Counted from the first letter of the stretch, positions 36,876 to 45,365 are shown. The stretch is DNA of 64,000 nucleotides from Microbacterium pullorum (GCF_014836535.1 NZ_JACSQP010000002.1:310001-374000); one strand, 5' to 3'. Translations and numbers: made by a program. Notes: a model not told the origin generated them from the letters alone.

Positions 36876-37586
36876 ATGGTCACCATTGACAACAGCGTCG
36901 TCCTCGTCACCGGCGCGAACGGCGGACTCGGCACGGAGTTCGTCCGCCAGGCCCTGTCGTCAGGCGCCTCGCGCGTCTACGCAGCCGCCCGCAATCCGCG
37001 CGAGTGGGATGACTCCCGCGTGATCCCACTCGTCTTGGACGTCACGGACCCCGCGTCGATCGCTGCGGCCGCCACGGCAGCCGGCGACGTCACGATCCTG
37101 GTGAACAACGCCGGCCTCTACCGTGGCCAGTCGCTGATCGACGGCCCCGAAGACGAACTGCGCCAGTCCATGGAGACGAACCTGTTCGGACCGGTGGCGA
37201 TGACACGCGCCTTCGCCCCGGCGCTTCGCGCCGCCGAGTCCGCAGGCGTGGTCAACGTCGCATCGGTGATCAGCTGGCTGCCCACCGCGAACTCCTACAG
37301 CGTCTCCAAGGCCGCCCTCTCGTCGGCCACCAACGTGCTGCGGCTCGACCTCGCCGCCAGTGGCGTGCACGTGCTGGGTGCGTACCTTGCCTACACCCGC
37401 ACCCCGATGACGCAGGGCATGACCGGTCAGCTGAACGAGCCGGCCGACGTCGTGCGCGACATCTACGAGGGGCTGAGCAACGGCGCCGACGAGGTGCTCG
37501 CGGACGAGATATCGCGTCAGGTGCGCGCGGGACTGTCAGCGCCTATCGCCGACCTGCTCGCGGCGGTCTCGGGAAACGCAGGCTGA
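36876..37586 (+). CDS. Short-chain dehydrogenase/reductase (SDR)
   Basis: 236 residues: cofactor motif VTGANGGLGTEF (about 11-22), structural NNAG in LVNNAGLYRG, and the active-site YSVSK (Tyr-x3-Lys) about residue 143. An Arg after the second strand (AAARNPREW) favours NADP. It is downstream of, and probably co-transcribed with, the TetR gene. Substrate unknown; together with the divergent ABM protein it may detoxify a reactive compound sensed by TetR. Confidence 0.87.
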   Translation: MVTIDNSVVLVTGANGGLGTEFVRQALSSGASRVYAAARNPREWDDSRVIPLVLDVTDPASIAAAATAAGDVTILVNNAGLYRGQSLIDGPEDELRQSMETNLFGPVAMTRAFAPALRAAESAGVVNVASVISWLPTANSYSVSKAALSSATNVLRLDLAASGVHVLGAYLAYTRTPMTQGMTGQLNEPADVVRDIYEGLSNGADEVLADEISRQVRAGLSAPIADLLAAVSGNAG

Positions 37587-37619
37587 CCGGGCCGCCCACG
37601 GCGTCACGCCGCCGGGTCA
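37584..37619. terminator. Hairpin between convergent genes
   Basis: Nested inverted repeats (TGACC...GGTCA outer, with one bulge; CGGCG-TCA-CGCCG inner) lie between the SDR stop and the MOSC stop. Confidence 0.5.
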
Positions 37620-38165
37620 GGGGCCACGGAAGACATCGATGATGGTCGGTGCGCCCGGCTCGGCGGCGAGCACGTCGATGGGATCGCCCGCGCGCACGGG
37701 GCCGCTCTTGACGACCCGCAGGTAGGGTCCGAGGCGCTGGGCGTCGGCGAACCGCTTCACCCAGCCCCGCTCGTCCGCTCCCCCGACCCACCGCGCAAAC
37801 GTCTGACAGGGGGTGCGGGGCATGGTCACTTCGAGAACCACGGTCTCGCCCACCCGCCACCGCTCGCCGATGCGCGCCGCGTTGACATCCATGCCGGTGG
37901 TCCGCAGGTTCTCGCCGAAGAATCCGGGGTCGAGTGGACGTCCGAGCTCGCCCTCCCAGTACTCGGCGTCTTCCTGCGCGTACGCGTAGACGGCTTTGTC
38001 GAGGCCGCCGTGATGCTTGCGACTCGCCTGCACGTCGGCATAGACGCCGTACGGTCCGATGCGCACCGGCCCGTCGATCGGACGCTTGTCGATCGCCGTC
38101 ACGCCGACCGCGCCCGCGTCGGGACGGAGGGCGTGCACGGAGCAGACGGCGATCAGGCGCGGCAT
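37617..38165 (-). CDS. MOSC-domain protein
   Basis: 182 residues of the MOSC (Moco sulfurase C-terminal) family, YiiM-like: ASRKHHGGLDKAVYAYA, FFGENLRTTGMDV, and the invariant cysteine in MPRTPCQTFARW. MOSC proteins bind or transfer sulfur for molybdenum cofactor enzymes or detoxify N-hydroxylated bases. The ATG at 38165 is consistent with family length. Upstream lies the repeat-rich intergenic region. Confidence 0.88.
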   Translation of the reverse strand: MPRLIAVCSVHALRPDAGAVGVTAIDKRPIDGPVRIGPYGVYADVQASRKHHGGLDKAVYAYAQEDAEYWEGELGRPLDPGFFGENLRTTGMDVNAARIGERWRVGETVVLEVTMPRTPCQTFARWVGGADERGWVKRFADAQRLGPYLRVVKSGPVRAGDPIDVLAAEPGAPTIIDVFRGP

Positions 38166-38249
38166 CCGCTCAGCCTACGGTCATCGCCTCCACCCGTGCG
38201 GCCGCCGCCCGCTGCGAGCTGCGACCTGCGACCTGCGAGCTGCGAGCTG

Positions 38250-38310
38250 CTCGAGTGTCACTAGCGCACGGTCGCGCGCCGCGGCATCCGCCCTTCGCGA
38301 CACCGGAACG
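38250..38310 (+). repeat. Dispersed ~60-bp repeat, copy 3
   Basis: Begins CTCGAGTGTCACTAGCGCAC and ends TTCGCGACACCGGAACG. Same design as the copies near 11.4 kb. Confidence 0.72.
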
Positions 38311-38330
38311 GCGCTGCGCGGCGCCCCGCG

Positions 38331-38390
38331 GGGCGGCCTCCCGCGGGGTGGCGTGCCGCGGGGCGGCCTCCCGCGGGGTGGCGTCCCGCG
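38331..38390. repeat. 30-bp tandem repeat, two units
   Basis: Units 38331-38360 and 38361-38390 differ at one base; each itself consists of two related ~15-bp halves. It lies between dispersed-repeat copies 3 and 4. Confidence 0.7.
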
Positions 38391-38399
38391 GGGCGGGCG

Positions 38400-38461
38400 G
38401 TTCGTGTGTCGCGTCCGCACAGTCGGCCGCGGCAGCACCCGCCATTCGCGACACCGGAACG
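38400..38461 (+). repeat. Dispersed ~60-bp repeat, copy 4
   Basis: Begins TTCGTGTGTCGCGTCCGCAC and ends CCATTCGCGACACCGGAAC. It is the closest match to copy 5 in terC. Confidence 0.72.
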
Positions 38462-38549
38462 GCCCCGCGCCGGGGTGGGACGGACCGCGCGGTCACCCGC
38501 AGAGCGTGCGACGCGGGGCCTCCCTGCGGCAGGGTCACTAGGGCGGAAC

Positions 38550-39941
38550 TCACCCGATGATCGGCCGCTCGGTGGCGTAGGTGTAGAGCACGTTCTTGTG
38601 GCGGATCGCGAGCGCCGATGCCAGCCCGATGGGGCCGATCCGCCCGGCCAGCATGAGCACCGACAGCACCATCTTTCCGAAGGTGTCGAGTTCGGCCGAC
38701 AGGCCCACGGAAAGCCCGCAGGTCGCGAAGGCGGAGATCACCTCGAAGAGGATGCGGTCGAGGGGCGCGTCGTGGGTGAGGGTGATCAGTGTCGTCGCGG
38801 CGAGGACGAGCGTTGCGCCGAGGAAGGTGACGCTGATGGCGACACGCAGGCTGCTGTCGGGAATCGTGCGTCGCGCCACGCGGACGTCTTTCGTGCCGCG
38901 TGCCTCAGCGACGATCGCGAGGAAGAGGATCGCGAGGGTCGTCACCTTGATGCCACCAGCGGTGGACGCTGACCCACCCCCGATGAACATCAGCGCGTCG
39001 CTGAGAAGCAGCGTGGTGGTGGTGGATGCCGCGGTGTCGGTGATGGCGAAGCCGCCGGAGCGCATCATCGTCGAGGCGAACAGCCCGTTGAAGATCTTCT
39101 CCCCCACATTCATCTCACCGATGGTGTCGACGTTGCCCCACTCCGACGCGGTCCATGCGGTCGCGCCGACCACGAGTAGGAGCAGCGTCGTGGACAAGGT
39201 GAGTTTGGTGTGCAGAGTCCAGTGGGCTCGGTCCCACCGGTTCTTGATGAGGTTCAAGAACACCGGAAACCCGAATGAACCGACGAAGACGCCGACGGCG
39301 ATGGGGACGAGAACGAAGAGATTGCCCTCGAAGACGGCGAGCCCTCCGACGTGCGTCGTGAAGCCGGCGTTGTTGAACGCCGACACCGCGTAGAACAGCG
39401 CATGCCACAGCCCGATCGCCCAACCTTCGGCCGCGATGAAGGGCGGGGCGAGGAGGAGGGCGAGCACCCCTTGGATGGTGAGGGTCGTTCCGACCACGAT
39501 CCCCAGCAGGCGCCGCACCTCCCCGAGCTCGGGGGCGCCGATGTTCTGCTGAGCGAAGATCCGACCGCCGAGCCCCAACCGGCGCGTGACCGCCCGGGCG
39601 AGGAAGAGCGCGATCGTGATGACGCCCAGTCCGCCGACTTCGATGGCGACGAGGATGACGCCGAGCCCGAACGGTGACCACGCCGTCGCCGTCTCGATCG
39701 TGGTGAGGCCGGTGACCGTGATCGCGGATACGGCGGTGAAGATGGCGTCCGCCACCGGGACGGGCCGCCCATCGGCAGCAGCGATCGGCAGCGCGAGCAG
39801 ACCGGAGAACAAGACGGCCGCGGCGACGAAGATCGCCACTGACGCCTGAGCCGCGGAGCGACGAATCGCCTGGTCGATGGCGCGCCACACCGATTTCACT
39901 CGGCTGCGGCGTTGCCGGTGATCGTCTTGCGCGCTCGTCAT
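38550..39941 (-). CDS. KtrB/TrkH-type potassium transporter membrane subunit
   Basis: 463 residues, polytopic, with the four-fold repeated pore architecture of Trk/Ktr/HKT channels: AITVTGLTTIETATAW (first filter region), AVSAFNNAGFTTHVGG, MMRSGGFAITDT and ISAFATCGLSVGLS, each with the filter glycine. It moves K+ into the cell, normally gated by a cytoplasmic KtrA/TrkA ring that is not encoded next to it. The ATG at 39941 has GGAAGG 6 nt upstream. The leader upstream appears structured and may be regulatory. Confidence 0.9.
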   Translation of the reverse strand: MTSAQDDHRQRRSRVKSVWRAIDQAIRRSAAQASVAIFVAAAVLFSGLLALPIAAADGRPVPVADAIFTAVSAITVTGLTTIETATAWSPFGLGVILVAIEVGGLGVITIALFLARAVTRRLGLGGRIFAQQNIGAPELGEVRRLLGIVVGTTLTIQGVLALLLAPPFIAAEGWAIGLWHALFYAVSAFNNAGFTTHVGGLAVFEGNLFVLVPIAVGVFVGSFGFPVFLNLIKNRWDRAHWTLHTKLTLSTTLLLLVVGATAWTASEWGNVDTIGEMNVGEKIFNGLFASTMMRSGGFAITDTAASTTTTLLLSDALMFIGGGSASTAGGIKVTTLAILFLAIVAEARGTKDVRVARRTIPDSSLRVAISVTFLGATLVLAATTLITLTHDAPLDRILFEVISAFATCGLSVGLSAELDTFGKMVLSVLMLAGRIGPIGLASALAIRHKNVLYTYATERPIIG

Positions 39942-39960
39942 GTCTGCCTTCCGGGGATGG

Positions 39961-40013
39961 GGTGACCAGCACCACGTCTCGCGTGGCCCGCCGACCAGAC
40001 TTCCCGGCTCACC
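39961..40013 (-). ncRNA. Candidate structured leader RNA of the potassium transporter gene
   Basis: On the minus strand a GGTGA/TCACC stem (40009-40013 with 39961-39965) closes a domain. Inside are GCCG...CGGC pairing around GGGAAGTCTGGT and a hairpin CCACG-CGAGA-CGTGG (39972-39986). It ends about 20 nt before the ATG and close to the ribosome-binding site. The layout resembles a riboswitch or attenuator, but I cannot assign it to a known class. Confidence 0.4.
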
Positions 40014-40087
40014 TCGATTCAACGTAGTGGAGCGCGACAGCAGTCGACAGGTATCCCTGATACGCGCAACGTCAGCGCTTGCGCTCC

Positions 40088-40132
40088 ATGCTGTGCAGTT
40101 GCCGCCCCCGGCGCGACACGTTTGCACAGCAT
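40088..40132. promoter_or_regulatory. 10-bp inverted repeat between ktrB-like gene and terC
   Basis: ATGCTGTGCA (40088-40097) and TGCACAGCAT (40123-40132) are perfect inverted copies separated by 25 nt. It could be a hairpin or two half-sites of an operator in the shared promoter region. Confidence 0.45.
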
Positions 40133-40198
40133 CTGCCCAGCCGATACTCGGCCGGGCCGACTTGACCCGGATCGGCCGTGTGCTGTTCCATGAAGCGA

Positions 40199-40286
40199 GA
40201 AGGGGAGTAATCCCGCTTCCGTATCGTCACTACGATCCCGCCGAGGGATCCGGTACGGAGGGGCCGCTGAGGCCGATGAGACCTTC
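40199..40286 (+). ncRNA. yybP-ykoY manganese riboswitch
   Basis: The diagnostic elements are present in order: AAGGGGAGTA after the P1 strand GAAGG (40199-40203), a CGTCACTACG loop region, and the 3' element GATGAGACCTTC whose CCTTC (40282-40286) closes P1. This class binds Mn2+ and commonly precedes terC and Mn exporters. Its 3' strand can instead pair with the ribosome-binding region (GACCTTCACGA with TCGTGGAGGTC, 40280-40305), giving a translational switch: Mn-bound P1 frees GGAGG. Confidence 0.88.
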
Positions 40287-40311
40287 ACGAGAGATCGTGG
40301 AGGTCTTTGTC

Positions 40312-41364
40312 ATGAATGTGCCGTTGTGGACCTGGTTCGCTGTCCTGGGAGTGATCCTGGTGATGCTCGCGGTCGACCTGATCGCTCATCGCCATGCGCA
40401 CGTGATCGGGGTGCGGGAGGCCGCGGCCTGGTCGATCGTCTGGGTCGCCCTGGGAGTGGCATTCGGGGTGCTGGTGTGGTCGGTGTGGGGGGCGGAGTTC
40501 GGGCAGCAATACTTCGCCGGCTACCTCATCGAGAAGTCTCTCGCGGTGGACAACGTCTTCGTCTGGGCGATCATCTTCGCCGCCTTCGCGGTACCGCGGC
40601 AGTACCAGCATCGGGTGCTTTTCCTCGGCGTGGTGGGCGCGCTGATCTTCCGAGGCATCTTCATCGCTGCGGGCGCCGCACTCATCGCGAACTTCTCCTG
40701 GGTTCTGTATCTGTTCGCCGCGTTCCTGATCTACACCGGGTGGCGCATGTTCCGCTCCCGCAACGATCACGTCCACCCCGAGAAGTCGAAGGTCCTGAAA
40801 TTGTTCCGTCGGTTCGTGCCGATGACCGACGCCTACCACGGGCAGAGGTTCCTGATCCGCCGAGCCGGGATCGTGGTGGCCACACCGCTGCTGGCCGTGC
40901 TGGTGCTGGTGGAGCTGACCGACATCGTCTTCGCGGTCGACTCCATCCCGGCGATCTTCGCCGTCACCAGTGAGCCCTTCCTGGTGTTCACCGCCAACGC
41001 CTTCGCGATCCTCGGGCTCCGCGCGATGTACTTCCTCCTGGCCGACCTGATCCACCGCTTCGTGTACCTCAAGGTCGGACTCGCGTTCGTGCTGATCTGG
41101 GTGGGCATCAAGATGATGCTCCTCGACGTCTTCTACATTCCCACCACCGTCAGCCTGGCCGTGGTGGCCACGATCATCACGGTGTCGATCGTCTGGAGCC
41201 TCCGCGCCACGCGCGGGCAGGGCCGGCGAGAAGTCGTGACCGAAGCCGCCGGCGCCTTCCGCATCGCCACCGACGAGGAGCTCGCCGACGCCGAGACGCT
41301 GTTCCCGCGGCGGCCGCGCACGCGCGCGCGTCGCGTGCCGCGTTCGCACAATCGTCCGCGGTGA
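40312..41364 (+). CDS. TerC-family membrane protein (Alx-like metal exporter)
   Basis: 350 residues with about nine membrane helices and the TerC signatures: SLAVDNVFVWAIIFAAF with intramembrane acidic residue, LVELTDIVFAVDSIPAIFAV, LGLRAMYFLLADLIHRF. TerC/Alx proteins export Mn2+ or load Mn into secreted enzymes, in line with the Mn riboswitch upstream. The ATG follows GGAGG by 8 nt. The last ten or so codons (ending SHNRPR) lie inside a copy of the dispersed ~60-bp repeat and are basic and unlike the usual family tail. Confidence 0.92.
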   Translation: MNVPLWTWFAVLGVILVMLAVDLIAHRHAHVIGVREAAAWSIVWVALGVAFGVLVWSVWGAEFGQQYFAGYLIEKSLAVDNVFVWAIIFAAFAVPRQYQHRVLFLGVVGALIFRGIFIAAGAALIANFSWVLYLFAAFLIYTGWRMFRSRNDHVHPEKSKVLKLFRRFVPMTDAYHGQRFLIRRAGIVVATPLLAVLVLVELTDIVFAVDSIPAIFAVTSEPFLVFTANAFAILGLRAMYFLLADLIHRFVYLKVGLAFVLIWVGIKMMLLDVFYIPTTVSLAVVATIITVSIVWSLRATRGQGRREVVTEAAGAFRIATDEELADAETLFPRRPRTRARRVPRSHNRPR

Positions 41365-41390
41365 CACTAGCCATTCGTGACACCGGAGCA
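41331..41390 (+). repeat. Dispersed ~60-bp repeat, copy 5, overlapping the terC 3' end
   Basis: GCGTTCGCACAATCGTCCGC through GCCATTCGTGACACCGGAGC aligns with copy 4. The first half is coding (end of terC) and the second half is intergenic. Confidence 0.68.
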
Positions 41391-41503
41391 GCCCCGCGCG
41401 GGGCGGGGACGGCCCCGCGGCGGGCGGGAACGGCGCCGCGCGGGGCTCGGGGCGGGAACGGCCCGGCGCGGGGTTCCCGGCGGCGCGGGAACGGCCCGGG
41501 CGG

Positions 41504-42061
41504 TCACCCGCCGAGCGTGCGCTGCAGGGCCTCCCATGCGGCAGGGTCGCTCATGATGAGGACCACCATGAGCGTGCCCGAGAAGAAGTTGAACACGATG
41601 CCGCCGACCAGCGGAATCCACCAGGTCAGCCGGCGCGCGGCCAGGCTCCGCCACGACAGCCACGCCGTGAGCAGCCAGCCGACCACGATCACCGCGGCAC
41701 CGGCGATGCCCCAACCGCGCAACCCGGCCGGATCCGACATGACGGCGTCGACACCCAGGGTCTGGAAGAGCGTCTGGGCGAACGCCGCGACGTCGATCAT
41801 CTGCGGTGCCGACACGAGCACGGTCAGCAGCCCGTAACCGAGCAGCACGAAAGTGATGATGCGGTCGGCGGTGCGCGTCGGGCGTGCCGCCGAGGTGGTC
41901 GCCGGGGCTACCGGGCCGCTGTAGGCGGGCGCCACGGTCTCGGGGGCGACCCCGGCCGACAGGGCGTCGGTGGCGTACGGGTGTGCGATGCGTGCCCGCT
42001 GCTCCTCGGGTGTCGCGTACTCGCCGTACTGCGGGCGCGGTCGCGGTTCGGCCTCGCTCAT
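41504..42061 (-). CDS. Hypothetical membrane protein
   Basis: 185 residues: a proline-rich, polar N-terminus ([15 protein letters not shown]) and four hydrophobic segments ([56 protein letters not shown] onward). I recall similar DUF6264-type proteins in Microbacteriaceae, but this is not certain. Its ATG overlaps the ispH stop by 4 nt (ATGA), so the two are translationally coupled. Confidence 0.72.
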   Translation of the reverse strand: MSEAEPRPRPQYGEYATPEEQRARIAHPYATDALSAGVAPETVAPAYSGPVAPATTSAARPTRTADRIITFVLLGYGLLTVLVSAPQMIDVAAFAQTLFQTLGVDAVMSDPAGLRGWGIAGAAVIVVGWLLTAWLSWRSLAARRLTWWIPLVGGIVFNFFSGTLMVVLIMSDPAAWEALQRTLGG

Positions 42062-43119
42062 GGGCGTACCCGGCCGCCCAGGGCACGGTCGTCGCGCTTG
42101 CCGGAGGAATCCTGGCGCAGCTCCTTGGGCAGCGAGAAGATGAGGTCTTCCTCGGCCGTGCGCACCTCCTGCACGTCGCGGTAACCCGCGCCGGCGAGGT
42201 CCTCGAGCACCTCCTGCACGAGCACCTCCGGCACCGAGGCGCCGCTGGTGACCCCGACCGTCTCGACACCGTCGAGCCATTCCTGCTTGATCTCGTGGGC
42301 GTAGTCGACCCGGTACGCCGCCTTCGCGCCGTACTCGAGGGCGACTTCCACCAGCCGCACGCTGTTGGACGAGTTCGCCGAGCCGACGACGATCACCAGA
42401 TCCGCGCCGACGGCGACCTTCTTGATGGCCACCTGACGGTTCTGGGTGGCATAGCAGATGTCATCCGACGGCGGATCCTGCAGCTCGGGGAACCGCTCGC
42501 GCAGTCGCCGCACCGTCTCCATGGTCTCGTCGACCGAGAGCGTCGTCTGCGAGAGCCAGACGACCTTCGACGGGTCGCGCACCTCGACGCTGTCCGCGTG
42601 CGCGGGCGAGTTGACGACGGTGACGTGATCGGGGGCCTCGCCGGCGGTGCCCTCGACCTCTTCGTGACCGTCGTGACCGATCAGCAGGATCTCGAAGTCG
42701 TCGCGTGCGAAACGCACCGCCTCGCGGTGCACCTTCGTCACCAGCGGGCAGGTCGCGTCGATCGCCTGGAGATCGCGATCGGATGCCGCAGCCACCACGG
42801 CCGGCGACACACCGTGCGCGCTGAAGACGACGTGCGACCCCGGGGGGACCTCGTCGACCTCTTCGACGAAGATCGCGCCCTTCTCCTCGAGCTCGGTCAC
42901 GACGTGGATGTTGTGCACGATCTGCTTGCGCACGTACACCGGCGCCCCGTAGCGTTCCAGCGCCTTCTCCACAGCGATGACGGCGCGGTCCACTCCCGCG
43001 CAGTAACCACGCGGGGCGGCCAGCAGGACCCGCTTGTGTCCGGCCACCGGCTTATCCTGGAGAAGGCCACGCCGCCCCGGGATACGAGGCATGGGCAGTC
43101 GAATGGCTGAGGTGCTCAC
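42058..43119 (-). CDS. ispH: 4-hydroxy-3-methylbut-2-enyl diphosphate reductase
   Basis: 353 residues of the iron-sulfur enzyme IspH, last step of the MEP isoprenoid pathway, giving IPP and DMAPP. The three cluster cysteines are in [23 protein letters not shown] and the [12 protein letters not shown] region; substrate residues in FSAHGVSP and VGSANSSNS are intact. The GTG at 43119 has TAGACT 6 nt upstream, a leaderless start. It is divergent from xseA and followed by a coupled membrane protein gene. Confidence 0.94.
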   Translation of the reverse strand: MSTSAIRLPMPRIPGRRGLLQDKPVAGHKRVLLAAPRGYCAGVDRAVIAVEKALERYGAPVYVRKQIVHNIHVVTELEEKGAIFVEEVDEVPPGSHVVFSAHGVSPAVVAAASDRDLQAIDATCPLVTKVHREAVRFARDDFEILLIGHDGHEEVEGTAGEAPDHVTVVNSPAHADSVEVRDPSKVVWLSQTTLSVDETMETVRRLRERFPELQDPPSDDICYATQNRQVAIKKVAVGADLVIVVGSANSSNSVRLVEVALEYGAKAAYRVDYAHEIKQEWLDGVETVGVTSGASVPEVLVQEVLEDLAGAGYRDVQEVRTAEEDLIFSLPKELRQDSSGKRDDRALGGRVRP

Positions 43120-43178
43120 CCCTTGAGTCTAGGAGCCGGTGGCTGAGCATCGGCCGGTCACCGCGAGGGAAGAGACAT

Positions 43179-44477
43179 ATGACCACGTTCGAACCCGCGC
43201 CGGGGCAGGTACCACCCGCCGATGCCGTGCATCCCGGGTCGTCGACACCCGAGGCTCCGACCTCGGTTTCGCGCCTCAACGAGACCATCCGCGACTTCGT
43301 GCAGAAATGGGGCGCGGTGTGGGTCGAGGGCGAGATCACGTCGTGGAACGTGCGCGGCGGCAACGTGTTCGGCCGTTTGAAGGATCTCTCCTCCGACGCC
43401 TCGCTGTCGTTTCGGCTCTGGTCGTCGACCCGCCAGCGCATCCCCGCCGACCTGAAGTCCGGCGACCACGTCGTGGCGTGCGTCAAGAGCGAGTTCTACG
43501 TCAAGACCGGCGACTTCAGCTTCATCGTCTCCGGCATGAAGCACGTGGGCCTCGGCGAGCAGCTCGCCCAGCTCGAGCGCCTGCGAGTCAAGCTGCGCAC
43601 CGAGGGGCTCTTCGATGCGTCCCGCAAGCGGCCCCTGCCCTTCCTGCCGCATCGCATCGGGCTCATCACCGGTGAGCGCAGCGACGCCGAGAAGGACGTG
43701 CACCGCAACGCAGAGCTGCGCTGGCCGGCGGTCAGCTTCCGCACCGTGCACGTCGCCGTGCAGGGCGAGCGGTGCGCACCCGAGACGATCGCCGCACTGC
43801 AGACGCTCGACGCCGACCCCGATGTCGACGTCATCGTGATCGCGCGCGGGGGCGGCGACCCGCAGACCCTCCTCGGCTTCAGCGACGAGAAGCTGCTGCG
43901 CGCCGTGGCCGCGGCATCGACCCCGGTCGTCAGCGCCATCGGGCACGAGAACGACCATCCGCTGCTCGACGACGTGGCGGACCTGCGCGCCTCCACCCCC
44001 ACCGACGCAGCCAAACGCATCGTCCCCGATGTGGCCGAGCAGCGCGCACTGGTGCGCCAGCTGCGCTCGCGCGCCGGCTCCCGCCTCACCCAGCGGGTCG
44101 GGCACGACATCGCCCAGCTGCAGCAGCTGCGCTCGCGCCCCGTGCTGCGCGACCCCGAGACCATGCTCACCACCCGCGCGCAGGAGGTCTGGTTCCACGC
44201 CTCCCGCGGCCGGGACATCGTCGACCGTCGGGTGGATGCCGCGATGCGCACGACCGCAGAGCTGCGCGCGTCGCTGCGCGCCCTCTCCCCCGCCGCCACT
44301 CTGTCCCGCGGCTACGCCATCGCGCATCTGGCCGACGGCGTGATCGTGCGCGACGCGGCACAGGCGCCGGCGGGCGCCGGCGTGACCGTGACGGTCGGGC
44401 GCGGCTCCTTCACCGCCGAGTCGCAGGGCGAAACCGCGGAGTCCGCCGCGGCAGGGCTGCCGGAAGGGGCGATCTAA
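43179..44477 (+). CDS. xseA: Exodeoxyribonuclease VII large subunit
   Basis: 432 residues: an N-terminal OB fold (VWVEGEITSWNVRGGNVFGR, the single-strand-binding part) and the catalytic domain with ITGERSDAEKDV, VIVIARGGGDPQTLLGFSDE and SAIGHENDHPLLDDVADLRA, followed by a long helical region. With XseB it degrades single-stranded DNA in repair. The ATG follows GGGAAGAG. The gene for the small subunit follows at once. Confidence 0.95.
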   Translation: MTTFEPAPGQVPPADAVHPGSSTPEAPTSVSRLNETIRDFVQKWGAVWVEGEITSWNVRGGNVFGRLKDLSSDASLSFRLWSSTRQRIPADLKSGDHVVACVKSEFYVKTGDFSFIVSGMKHVGLGEQLAQLERLRVKLRTEGLFDASRKRPLPFLPHRIGLITGERSDAEKDVHRNAELRWPAVSFRTVHVAVQGERCAPETIAALQTLDADPDVDVIVIARGGGDPQTLLGFSDEKLLRAVAAASTPVVSAIGHENDHPLLDDVADLRASTPTDAAKRIVPDVAEQRALVRQLRSRAGSRLTQRVGHDIAQLQQLRSRPVLRDPETMLTTRAQEVWFHASRGRDIVDRRVDAAMRTTAELRASLRALSPAATLSRGYAIAHLADGVIVRDAAQAPAGAGVTVTVGRGSFTAESQGETAESAAAGLPEGAI

Positions 44478-44487
44478 GATGGACGGC

Positions 44488-44727
44488 ATGACTGCCAGCG
44501 ACGCCGCGACCCCCGACGACGTCGCCGCCCTCTCCTTCGAGCAGGCCCGCGACGAGCTCGTGCGCGTCGTCGCCGAACTCGAACAGGGCGCACCGACCCT
44601 CGAGCAATCGCTGGCCCTCTGGGTGCGTGGCGAGGCCCTCGCCGCCCACTGCGAGCAGTGGCTGCTCGGCGCCAAGCGACGCCTCGACGCCGCCCGCTCC
44701 GACGCGCAGGCGCCCGAGGCATCGTGA
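44488..44727 (+). CDS. xseB: Exodeoxyribonuclease VII small subunit
   Basis: 79 residues, two-helix XseB: LSFEQARDELVRVVAELEQG, TLEQSLALWVRGEALAAHCE. It binds XseA in the exonuclease VII complex. The ATG at 44488 has TAAGAT 7 nt upstream; an in-frame ATG at 44479, 2 nt past the xseA stop, would add three residues and is also possible. Its stop overlaps the next start (TGATG). Confidence 0.92.
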   Translation: MTASDAATPDDVAALSFEQARDELVRVVAELEQGAPTLEQSLALWVRGEALAAHCEQWLLGAKRRLDAARSDAQAPEAS

Positions 44728-45365
44728 TGGCCTCCTCCCCGCGCATCGTCGCCGAACTCGGCCGCCCCGAGACGCCCGAGGAGACGGCGGCCCGCAAAGC
44801 CGAGTCCTCGCGGGTGCACCGCACCAGCCGCACCACCCGCAACCTGGTCGCCGCTCTCCTGGTGACCCTCGCGGTCGTGCTCGTGATCGTCTTCGGCGTC
44901 CCGCGTGGTGCCATACCGCCCGCCGAGCCCATCGACGTCGCCACCGAGGCCGCCGAGGTGGCGGCATCGCTGGACCGCACCGTGGTCGTTCCCGACGCGC
45001 CCGACGACTGGACGGTCAACCGCGCCACCGTCGACGGCGACGGGGCGACCCGCGCCTGGACCGTGGTCTACGCCCCGCAGCGCGGCTTCGTCAACGTCGC
45101 ACAGGGCTTCGACGCCGACGCCGCCTGGACCTCGCGCATGCTGTCGGGCCGCTCGGCGACCGACACCACCACGATCGACGGCATCGAGTGGACCGTGTAC
45201 GAGATCTCCGACCCGTCGTCGAACGCGAACATCTCGTATGCGCTGAGCACCCCCGCCGGCGCCGACACCGTCATGATCTACGGCGCCACCGACGCCGACA
45301 CCGCCGCCGTGGTAGCCGCGAGCCTCGCGGACGACGTGCGCACCCTACGCGAGGAGAACCCGTGA
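44727..45365 (+). CDS. DUF4245 membrane-anchored protein
   Basis: 212 residues: a charged N-terminal 40 residues, one membrane helix (NLVAALLVTLAVVLVIVFGV), then an extracytoplasmic DUF4245 domain (VPDAPDDWTVNRATVDGDGA, then WTVVYAPQRGFVNVAQG). Conserved in actinobacteria near xseAB and fum; function unknown. The ATG at 44727 overlaps the xseB stop, and its own stop overlaps the carbonic anhydrase start, so the four genes form one operon. Confidence 0.83.
   Translation: MASSPRIVAELGRPETPEETAARKAESSRVHRTSRTTRNLVAALLVTLAVVLVIVFGVPRGAIPPAEPIDVATEAAEVAASLDRTVVVPDAPDDWTVNRATVDGDGATRAWTVVYAPQRGFVNVAQGFDADAAWTSRMLSGRSATDTTTIDGIEWTVYEISDPSSNANISYALSTPAGADTVMIYGATDADTAAVVAASLADDVRTLREENP

Larger units (their letters stand above)
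38166..38549. other. 384-bp intergenic region with dispersed and tandem repeats
   Basis: No coding frame is convincing. It holds dispersed-repeat copies 3 and 4, a 30-bp tandem duplication between them, and short direct repeats (GCGACCT/GCGAGCT) near 38215-38250. Confidence 0.65.
39942..40311. other. 370-bp divergent intergenic region with two RNA leaders
   Basis: Contains a candidate structured leader for the potassium transporter (39961-40013, minus), a 10-bp inverted repeat (40088-40132) and a yybP-ykoY riboswitch for terC (40199-40286, plus). Each is listed separately. No gene seen. Confidence 0.7.

Noticed and set aside
38331-38390. Tandem repeats considered as a CRISPR array
   Set aside because: The units are contiguous without spacers and no cas gene is present.
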